Assembly (NCBI GenBank): GCA_030374805.1
Contig: JARGSG010000089.1
Coordinates: forward strand, 1 to 64,000
Origin: Gracilaria gracilis
Lineage: Eukaryota; Rhodophyta; Florideophyceae; Gracilariales; Gracilariaceae
DNA length: 64,000 nt
Direction: 5' to 3'
Below the pieces are notes generated by a model. The model was not told the DNA's origin. It worked only from the letters and a program-made list of their open reading frames with translations, and did no database searches. The translations under genes were made by a program, and so were the position numbers. Below, in pieces: positions 12,701 to 20,907 of the stretch; the stretch's first letter is position 1; the number at the start of each line of letters is the position of its first letter.

Positions 12701-13467
12701 GAAGGGGATTGTGGATTGCATGGAATCTGATGAGAAAAATGAGATGATGGTGAGAAGGCGGCCGTTGTTGGAGGCGAAGTTTGGGCAAATTGCATCGGCT
12801 CTTCGGCTTTGTAACAACAGCAAGGCGAAGAAAAGGATGTATGCGCCGCAGACCGGAGGGTGTGTGTTGTGTACGGGGGAGGGATGCCCAAGGCAGGTGT
12901 TGCACACTGATTTTCGAGGGTTGACGAATGTGGAGAAGGATAACGAAGATATTCCGGGGTTCTTCGTGATGGGCTCTGGGGGGAGTTCATTTATGATATG
13001 GGTTTGCGAGAGGTCACACAATATGTATGTGACGGATGACAAGAGTTTGAGGAGGTTATCACGTAGAATGGTTGTGGAAAAGTTCAGGGTTCCGCCTTAC
13101 TCTGTGTTTATTGGAAGAAAGGATGTGTTTCCTGCGGGAGCTGGGTACATGGATGTGTTGGTGAAAGAGAATTGCCTGATGTATCACATGTACTCTGTAC
13201 CTGAAGGATACAAGCCTTCCTGACGCGGTGCACAGGGAGCCAGCGTTTCGGTCAAAGTTCGCAGATGAGGACTTTGGGCTAGAAGAAGACCCAAACGACC
13301 AGTTGGGCGATGATGATGGTTTGGAGGAAGAGAGTGAAATGGAAGATATAGAAGATGGAGAGGACGAGTACGAAGAGGAAGATGAAGAGATGTCAGGTGG
13401 CCCTGCTGAGAATACAGATCGTGATTACGAGGAAGGACAGATGATAATGGATGACGGCGATGAGTAG
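9776..13467 (+). pseudogene. Decayed ParB-like / 2OG-Fe(II) dioxygenase-like protein
   Basis: One long reading frame, broken by stops at 10,181, 10,964 and 12,500, runs in the same phase from about 9,870 to 13,223. Frame changes lie near 9,880 and 13,220. Near 10,700 it encodes LIDGYHR, like the GxxR/DGHHR loop of the ParB/sulfiredoxin fold. A 250-residue charged linker with basic, nuclear-type patches (KNKKKRR) follows. The last part resembles a 2-oxoglutarate/Fe(II) dioxygenase: GFCVLEHF, then the HxD pair in LHTDF (12,903-12,911), then KDVFPAGAGY, where family members usually have the second iron ligand His at the position of Pro. The tail is very acidic. The coding strand is markedly purine-rich. 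A role in DNA base modification is inference from domain make-up and from the methyltransferase across the spacer. Fold assignments are by eye. Confidence 0.6.
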
Positions 13468-13630
13468 GTATAATGTAGCACTTATACTGTTGTGCTTCTT
13501 TGTGGTCGAGACTTGACATAAAAAGTGAGCAGTTGATTTGTTTCAGCGGCAACTTAAAAAGAATTGGAGAACAAAAACGGGTTGTGTGTGTACTTGCAAC
13601 GAGTACGAGGTTTACAATTTGTTCTACTTA

Positions 13631-14460
13631 CTAGAGAATGTGATGTCTAAGAACATTGACATAGTTGGTGTGGAAAGGGGCAGGTTCCTGCCTTCCGGCT
13701 AGTTTTTCGTCTGCAGAGGTGAGATAGAAGTAAGCATTTCTGGATTCATACTCCGTGAAAGAGGCTGGGAAGAAACAAAGGGTGCTACCGTATTCCAGAA
13801 GTGATTCCACTGTAGAAGGGATATTGAAGGAGAGACCTGTGTTGAAGGTGACTATCCCTAGAAGCTCCTTAATTATAGTTGAGACAATACTTTGTACTTG
13901 GTAGCCACTTCATGCATGGTAACGAATCCAAATGAAGAACAGACGAGATTGAAGGAAGAGATCCAAACGAGCTTTTGGTAACAAGACTTGGAAAAGGTGT
14001 TTTTGTCCACGATACTGCAAGTGAGACCTGCGGCCCAGAGGCGTTCGGCTATTGCCAGAGCCCACATTCCGGTGGATGTCGTTAGGCCATTGGGAGGGAG
14101 AGGCGTGACACCATCTTGTGGGGAGGCGCCGACAGTGGGAACGGCGATGTAAAGAGCGGCTCGTGTGCAGTGCTCAATTCCGTGTTGGGAAAGGATGGGA
14201 AGAATGTGACCATTCTGGATGAAGACCTAGTCTTCTGCTCGTGATGCTGGACAAGATAGAATTACTTTTTCGAGAAGGTCGTTCCTGTCACAGAAGAAGA
14301 TTGGACCTTGGGGAAGGCAATCTGCGGAAATGAAGTCTTCGATGGAGAGAAAGGTGTCTCGAGGGGAACCATTGTTGTAAAGCATTGTGCCAAGACGGCC
14401 TCTACCTACGACAACAGCTGGGATGATTGTGGAACGGAGGGGAGATGAATGGAAGCTCAT
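13631..14460 (-). pseudogene. Ketopantoate-reductase-like NAD(P)-binding protein, decayed
   Basis: From ATG at 14,460 the frame opens into AVVVGRGRLGTML, a Rossmann nucleotide-binding loop close to the N-terminus. GPIFFCDRNDLLEKVI and VFIQNGHILPIL follow, then GLTTSTGMWALAIAERL and FSKSCYQKLVWI. I recognise this order from a conserved plant and algal family of ApbA/PanE-like, 6PGDH-C-like proteins, often plastid-targeted, whose reaction is not known to me. A TAG (about 14,230) sits where the family has Leu in DLVFxQNG. Near 13,885 the frame changes, after which HTNYVNVL and the end at 13,631 fit the family C-terminus. One stop and one shift make it a pseudogene, unless the locus is read through. 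It is convergent with the ParB/dioxygenase gene, 163 bp away. Confidence 0.7.
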
Positions 14461-15027
14461 TGCGAAGAGTTTGTTTGATTGAAGGTATGGGCTGTTGGAA
14501 GGTGTCGGGTGCTGGTAGCTGTGAAAGTAAAGTGGTCTACATTCTAAGAAGTGGGGAAAGCTTTAAGTACACGACTGGGCTGTGGTTTTGGTCATGGAAA
14601 AAAGTGTTCCAGGGGATAAGGGGATTTGTATGATTCGGTTATGGAAAGAAATGGGCAGCAGGGCTGTAGAGGAGGTAGGGTCGAAGAGTGTGTTTATGAG
14701 AAGATATGCAGTGAAATAAAGCATAGAACGTAAGAGTTTATGGTACCGTTGGTACTTGAGAGGTGGTGCATCAGGGGTTTCATTGGGATTTGGTATGGAC
14801 CGAGGTTGGGCGAATGTGGAGATTTCTAAGGAAAAAAATGGAATTTGTGTGGAATGGCGGGAAATAGGAGTGGATGTGAATGGGGTAAAAAGGGTTGTGC
14901 AGCGCAAGTGGGTGTGTGGCCTACAGTGCCACGTGTGTGCGGAGTGGGGGGGAGTGCTGCAACTGTTGGTTTCATCTCGCTTGTTCTTATCTATCTTCGT
15001 TATCGTGAACCGCCGTTAATTTCTGCG
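14461..15027. other. Intergenic, no feature seen
   Basis: This separates the divergent ketopantoate-reductase-like and coiled-coil genes. It is G-rich on the + strand towards the right. I see no motif I would name; ORFs here are short and uninformative. Confidence 0.4.
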
Positions 15028-15981
15028 ATGTCGAATGGGTACGTCAAGGACGAGGAGCTAGTGGCTCTGCTTCACCGGACGGAAGTACCAGAGATGCTAC
15101 CGGGAAGGAAGGAGGAGGGTTAGGACAAGGTTTGCATGGGGGAGAAGGAGGAAAGTGGGGATGGAGAGGGAGGTGGGGGTGATGGGGGTGGAGGGGATGG
15201 GGGACCGGAGAGATGGTTTACGGCGGAGATAAAGTTGCGGTTGAGGAGGCTTGGAGGGGATCTGAAGGAACATTTGGACGACTGGCTTTCTGAGATGGTT
15301 GGTGAGATGGGAGGGGTGGTGCTGAGTGTGTCGGAGATTGGGATGCCAATGGATTTGATTTCGACGCTTCGGAAAAGGATGAAGTTGGCTGGAATGGGGA
15401 CTGGAAGGCATGTGAGTGGGATGGTAGAGTGCGTTGGGAGGGAGCTGGTGACGCTTAGAAGGGAGAATATGGGGCTGAGGGGACGTGTGGAGGTGTTGGA
15501 GGTGCAAGTGGGACAGGTGGGGAAGGCGTGCCAATTGTTGTTGGTGGTGAAGGAGCTGGTGAGAGAAGAAGGCGTTGGAAGGGAGCCGGGAAGAAAGAAA
15601 GGGTCACTGGTGACGCCCGGCTCTCGTGGTGGACGTGGGTGTGTGAGGGGGAGGAGCGGAAAAGGGAATGAAGGGGAGGTTGGGGGGAGTCGGCTGAGGA
15701 AGAGGCGAAAGGGTGGGGTGATGGTGGACGAGGATGGAGAGGTGTGTGTGCCGCGGCAGCTGCCGGGTGGGGCGCCACTAGTTGGGTTTGGTAGTGCGGC
15801 GGCGGCTTTTCGAACGGCGGAGCGCATACTGGAGGAGCAGGAAGAGAAGAGGCTGGGAGGGGTTGGAAGCCGGTTTGGGGCTAGGAGGGTGTACGAGAAT
15901 GGAGAGAGTGTTCCGTTGGAGTTCTTCAACTTGACATTTAGGGAAACTGAGACTCAGGATCCGAATGCAGGGTTGGAATGA
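15028..15981 (+). pseudogene. Gly/acidic-rich coiled-coil protein, one internal stop
   Basis: The frame starts at ATG 15,028 (MSNGYVKDEELVALLHRTEV), meets a TAG at 15,121 and goes on in the same phase to 15,981. A second ATG at 15,136 would give 281 residues. The product has a Gly/Asp/Glu-rich N-terminus, a helical region (WFTAEIKLRLRRLGGDLKEH), a leucine-heptad stretch (ELVTLRRENMGLRGRVEVLE) that looks like a coiled coil, and a basic patch (RLRKRRKGG). It ends on VPLEFFNLTF. I do not recognise the family. The purine-rich coding strand matches the ParB/dioxygenase gene, which may mean common descent from one element. If translation starts at 15,136 the gene could be intact. Confidence 0.5.
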
Positions 15982-18345
15982 GGGAGCGCTAATGGTGGGT
16001 TCGTAATTTCTTAGAGTGTTTTGGACGAGTGTGGGGAATGTAATTACGAGTGGCAGAAGAAACGCAAACTAGCCTTCAACTCCAGTAGGTGAAGTTGGAA
16101 CTGCACTGAACGGAAACGTAATTTCCAAAAAAAAATTTTTGCCTTGCCAACTAGCGCAAACTGCAAAAATGCTAGTTTTTTTGGACTTCTATTTTCACAA
16201 CTAGCGATCTAGCATACTGAACTAGCATTCCGAGAACACCGATGCTCCGTTACGCGGCCGCCCGCTGATACGGGAGTCCAAGTGCCATGAAGTTGAAGCC
16301 ATAAATATCGAGGTGGGTACTGCTTTGGATAATTTAGCCTATAAGGAACTTGCCAGGCGGTACCCCTGACATCTTGTGGAATCTCCAAATGGTCTTAGAT
16401 GCAACCCAAAAGGTTTCCGATACTGAGCCAGCTGGTACGAATGGGAACACGAGCGCAAAGATCTCCTGCGCGTCGTGAGGCACAGGCGACACTTTAACAT
16501 CTGGGTAACCCTCCAAGCCACAATGGTGAAGGGAACGAGAGAAGCTGGGGAGAACGCGTTATCCCCTGCTAGGTAATAACTACTAACCAAATGGAAGCAA
16601 TGAACTACTAACAACCAATTGGCAACTCGCGAAATATCCGATTGGTAGCTGATGAACAAACCGAAAAGAGAGAAGGAAGAAGACCAAGTGAGTTCGCCCA
16701 GAATCCGGAGGGAGAGAAAGCGTGAAAGTACCTTTAAGGTGGTAACTGTGGTGGTTGACCATGCGGAACGCGTCGCAAAGAGGTCTTTGCACGCTCGCAA
16801 CCGTTTGGTAACTGGCTGCCATCCATATGGTAATATCGATAAACCACGCAGAACGCGCCCCGAGGAGGTCTTCGCACGCTCGCAACCATTTGGTACAATC
16901 GAACCCCATGCCCGCCTGCCGTTTACTCTGCTTGATCACCGAACCCACCGGTGTGCTTTACGCCGGAACCAAATGGGTACTCGCAAAACCCACTGGACAC
17001 GCGCCCAACACGGGCGAACCGTCAAGGGTGGACGCGCGTGTGACGCAAGCGCGTGGCCGAAAGGTACAAGTAAAAAAATTGTGTTTTTCGACTGCGGAGG
17101 TTGGCGGCCGACTGGATTCGTGCGCCGTGGGCGAGTAACCGATTTGGTTTACACTATTGTGGTTAGTGCTCGCGCGCCGGTGGGTTAAAAAACAAATCTA
17201 AGTATTTCGACCGCGCCGGGAGCCCAAATCGGCCATTCTCAGCCTCTCAAACCGCTTGGTTCTCGAGATACAGGCCAAAAGAGGTTTCGCCGTTTTTGGT
17301 ACCATTGAAGGGGTAATTTCCGCGGCGGAAATTTTGATTCGCCTTGCAAGTAACCTCTTGGTCAATGCGGCGCGCGCGGCCGCATAAGGCCTCAGAGGCA
17401 ATGCACAACCAACTGGATACATTGCTGGATGGTGCGCTGGAGCGCGTAGCGAGTGAAGTAACCATAATGGTGCTGCGCACGGTTAGCAGCGCAGACTGGC
17501 GTCCATCATGCGCTTTCTGCAATGGTTCGAAACCAACTGGTGGTGGCTATGGAAAGGCCGGTGACCAAATGGAGAGCAGAGAAAGGAGGAGCGCAGTAAC
17601 CCCAATTGGTTTGATCAACTACGATTATCGGTAGAATCCTTGGACCATCGTGATACGCTGGTCTAAGGAAGGGGGAGGAGTGTCCGTAGACTCTTCCGTT
17701 ATTGCCAATCGGTTTAAACTTGTTGCACTCGATTTTGTTGTTGAGTTTTAAGATTGAGTTGGTTTACAAGAACCTAAACCGTAAATACATTTGTTCACTC
17801 TGTAGACAAATTTATATAGTACTGACAATATGTTTGGTGCTTGAGCATCATTGTAGTCTATTTGTGCGCGAATTGATACACTGGGTCAAACTCAGCTTTT
17901 AAACCTGGGCCGATCTTAACTATGGCCTAAGACCTCACTAGATACTCTACAGTTATTGTACAAGTCAATCTATATTTTTTGTTTTATGATATATTTGTAT
18001 TATTGCTGTGAAATAATATTAGATTGTTTTTGAATATGGCAATTGCATTTTGTTCCCTCGATAATCTTTTTATGTCTTGAAAAAGTGTAATGTGATACAA
18101 TGTATAGGTATAGGCAAAATTATTACATTAGTACAGAGCCAAAACTAAAAACGTAGAGGAGGAAAGCAAATTATGTTGTTTCGTTTAACGAAAAGACGCT
18201 CGCTAGTCGTAAGTTTATCTTCAAACGCTTTTATAAAATATGGCTTTATATATATACAATTTTTAGTTTACCTTTTTCAGCCCAATGTTCTCTATTGTTT
18301 AGGAGTGAAAAACTAAAAAGAAAAACATGACAAGTTAAACGCCAA
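15982..18345. other. Intergenic with palindromic motif cluster
   Basis: No gene is supported here. At 16,140-16,230 the word CTAGC/GCTAG recurs several times. From about 16,570 to 17,720 there are many short AACC-N-GGTT palindromes (listed separately). From 17,650 to 18,345 the DNA is AT-rich and featureless. Confidence 0.5.
16570..17720. repeat. Cluster of short AACC(N3-5)GGTT palindromes
   Basis: By eye I find some fifteen to twenty copies of a short dyad of the form AACC-N-TGGT, for example AACCAATTGG (16,613), CCGTTTGGTAAC (16,801), ACCATTTGGTAC (16,886), AACCGATTTGGTT (17,138), AACCGCTTGGTTC (17,249), CAACCAACTGG (17,404), AACCAACTGGTGG (17,528) and CCCCAATTGGTTTG (17,601). Two longer direct copies (around 16,757 and 16,843) share GCACGCTCGCAACC. 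Confidence 0.6.
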
Positions 18346-18728
18346 CTAGTTGGATATTTGGTAATAGGAACAACCTTTACGGCGAATGGTGTGAAAGAAA
18401 ACGCCATCATTATAAATACGTTTGGCTACCGTTGGGTACAACTGGCGATAAAGCGCAACGATTTGGAAAAAGACGATAGAATGAAAAATATTTGACAAAT
18501 AAGATTGAAAAGTGTACAATTGGGTTTTCACACAATGTGACATAGTCGCCGTTTTGAATATACGCACAGCTTTGATTGGATAGATATGTACAAGTTTTAT
18601 TCTTAAAGTGAGGGTTTGGGTGGAGATATTGCAGTACGTGTGCAAAGCAGAAAGAGCGCTAATTGATTGGAAGGAGCGGAACACGTGACCTTCATTTGAC
18701 GCCGTTGCTGTGCTCCAATCGCTTGGCT

Positions 18729-19466
18729 TCAATGGCGCTGCAGCGTGCGGCAGTTGAACGGCAGCTTGTCCAGCCCGAACAGCGTCACGTCGGCGCGCGC
18801 GTCGCGCAGCCGCAGGATGTCGGCCGCCATCCACTGGAAGCCGCCCTGCGCGGGCAGCGCGCCCACCCACGCGCCGGCCGTCAAGTGCGGCGCGATCAGC
18901 CGCAGCATGGGCGGCATGGCGAACGTGGGCAGCGGCAGTAGCACCAGTCGCGCGTCGCGTAGCGCGTCAGCTGCGTCCGCCGTGATGAGCGTCGGCATGC
19001 CGCGCACCACAAGCCCGTCCGGCTGCTGCACGCCTATGCCGCCCGCCTCGCCTGCCGCCGCCGACAACTGCGCGCTCTCGTCGCCGAACGGCGCCAGTAG
19101 CGACACGCGCGGCGCATCGCGCCGCGTCGCGTGCGCGTGCGACAGCAGCGCGGCCAGGACCTGTGCAGCGTTGCCGCCGCCCACCACGCAGATGTGCGCA
19201 ATGTCGGAGGCGCGCCACATGCTGCTGTGCATGGTGGTGCGCGCAGTCAACCGCCGGTGGCGACCAGCGGCGGCGGCGCCGCCAGCGGCGGCGATAAACG
19301 AAGACGCGCCCGGCGGGATGAAGGTACTGCGCGTGCGTGGCGCGATAGGCGAGGCGCGCGGCGACGCGCGTAGAGGCGGCGGCGATGACGGCCGCGCCGC
19401 GCGCACCGCGCACGGGCCGCGCTGACGGCGGGCCGCGGCCGGCGCCGCGCTGACGATGAAGGGCAT
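18729..19466 (-). pseudogene. Opine (octopine-type) dehydrogenase, N-terminal domain only
   Basis: The product starts with an Ala/Arg/Pro-rich leader of 78 residues and then, from Met at 19,232, reads IAHICVVGGGNAAQVLAALL. The GGGNAA loop is the NAD(P)-binding signature of the octopine/nopaline dehydrogenase family, which condenses an amino acid with a keto acid. LLAPFGDESAQ and PAQGGFQW follow, then FGLDKLPFNCRTLQ, matching the family's LPWxCR stretch that ends the nucleotide-binding domain. The frame stops six codons later, and the AT-rich DNA beyond shows no catalytic C-terminal domain, whereas the usual length is near 400 residues. No GT splice donor is evident at the break, so truncation is likelier than an intron. 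The leader may be a plastid or mitochondrial targeting peptide. Codon use is far more GC-rich than any neighbour. Confidence 0.7.
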
Positions 19467-19565
19467 GGCGGGGGGCGCGCGCGCGGCGGGGCGCGCGCGT
19501 GGCGTGGCGTGTGGTGGCGGTCACACCGGGCCGCGGTGGCGACGGTGTGGTTGTGGTGGTAGTGG

Positions 19566-19590
19566 TTGTTGTTGTTGTTGTTGTTGTTGT
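19566..19590. repeat. (TTG)n microsatellite
   Basis: This is an uninterrupted run of eight TTG/GTT triplets upstream of the opine dehydrogenase start. Confidence 0.9.
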
Positions 19591-19640
19591 GGCGTGAGTG
19601 GCCGGGGGCGGGCGCCCATTTGTATACGCGCGGCGGGCGG

Positions 19641-19686
19641 CGGTGGCCACCCCCAAGTGGGCGGTGGTGGCCACCCCCAAGTGAGG
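19641..19686. repeat. Two-copy tandem duplication
   Basis: The block GGTGGCCACCCCCAAGTG occurs twice, offset by 24 bp, within the GC-rich leader region. GGTGGCCACC is itself palindromic. Confidence 0.85.
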
Positions 19687-19950
19687 AGTCGTCGCGCGGC
19701 TGCAAGCAGCGGCGCTCTCGAGCCGCGCGCGCCGCGCCGCGCCGCGCCGCTTTGTGGACGACAAAGGTCGCGCGCAGCGCTGCCATAGATACGGCAGATA
19801 TGTGTGTGCCACGCGCGCTCGCTGCACCCGTGTGCCTGCGTGTGCGCGTGTGCACACTGGTCACGTGTGCTTGGTTGCCAGCTCACATGCGCTGGCCGAG
19901 GGCGCAGCCACGCTGTACACGCACAATACCCACTCCGCTTACAGTTGGCT

Positions 19951-20907
19951 GGCTTCAGGCATCTGATCATGCGCTGTCAGCAATTGCAACCGCCTGCACC
20001 AGCGGTAACACGTGCTCATTTGGACTACGAGTGCGCTGCCACCAAAAGCGCCTTCGTTTTGCTCGCTCTCGTGGTCTTTAGATATTTCACAAACTGCGCT
20101 TGTTGTTGCTTTCTGTTTCACGCCCACTCGCGCTAATTCCATTCATTTTGTGCTCCTTTTTCTTGCCGTTTTCACCGCGCGTCTCATTTTTTGCTGCTGT
20201 TATTCAGCAACGACGCCCACAACGTTGTATTCAAAATGGAGAGGCCACGCGGCTCCACGCCTTGTTCGATTTGTTGTTAAATGCTGCTCTGTAGACAAAC
20301 CAGCATGTGCATTACATTAGCACGGCGTTTGATTTTAGTGTACTTTGCAAAGTAGATTCTCATTTGGTTATTCAAAGCTTTGCAATTGCTGCTGCCCAAA
20401 ATGAACGGAGTTAGAGCCAGGTTCATGGTGGTGCACTGAAGGGTGGTGCACTGAAGGGTGTTCGCACGGAGATGACACAAAAAGTGAGCGCGGTCTCATG
20501 CAAGCGAGAATTCTTTTTATAGTGCTTCGAGTTGAGTGAGTTGCAATGTTTCCGGCGGAGCAGATATATGCTTTGTCGCCTGCTTCTCAGAGCAACATGG
20601 TTGGTGGGGGGAAGGAAATTACTCATCGTATCAGAGCTTTTCGAAGCTTGCTTCGAAAAAGAAAACTACCGCAAAGCTCCATTACGAGGAATAATGTTAA
20701 TGAGTTGGCATGGAAGTATGGTATTACACAACTGCTCTGTTTAGGAGTTGGTATCTGTGGTAGTGATCTAATGTAGGGCTTGTCTCCACCAAGAAAGGAA
20801 AATGCCACGTGTGACACGGCGCATTTTTTAAAAACCTTTATTTGCACTAATACTTTTTTCAAGCTTTGAGCAAAGCCCTGAATTAGATCTATTAATCCGC
20901 GACCAAT
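19951..20907. other. Spacer between dehydrogenase and NLR-like gene
   Basis: No gene is firmly supported. A + strand ORF at 20,546-20,776 (76 codons) includes ITHRIRAFRSLLRKRKLPQS but has no family I know. A 15-bp unit GTGGTGCACTGAAGG is doubled at about 20,427-20,458. The stretch 20,813-20,868, just beyond the stop of the NLR-like gene, is repeated with changes at 27,685-27,740. Confidence 0.4.

Larger units (their letters stand above)
18720..19950. other. GC-rich island
   Basis: The base composition jumps at about 18,720 from AT-rich to a very GC- and CpG-rich stretch and falls back after about 19,950. It contains the truncated opine dehydrogenase, a trinucleotide repeat and a short tandem duplication. 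The left edge coincides with the end of the dehydrogenase homology. Confidence 0.75.

Noticed and set aside
12135-13042. Long minus-strand ORFs (up to 280 codons) opposite the ParB/dioxygenase gene
   Set aside because: They are Ser/Pro/His-rich antisense shadows of a purine-rich coding strand and have no motif.
15120-15929. Ser/Pro-rich minus-strand ORF of 269 codons
   Set aside because: It is antisense to the coiled-coil ORF and low in complexity; composition alone keeps it open.
9776-15981. Alternative genetic code with TAG as sense
   Set aside because: TAA, TGA and frame changes occur in the same genes. The intact NLR-like gene and the Tnp2 transposase have no internal TAG, though both end in TGA, so the sample is small.
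18745-19964. Several long ORFs on both strands of the GC island
   Set aside because: Very high GC content removes stop codons in all frames. Only the minus frame at 18,729-19,466 has a family signature.
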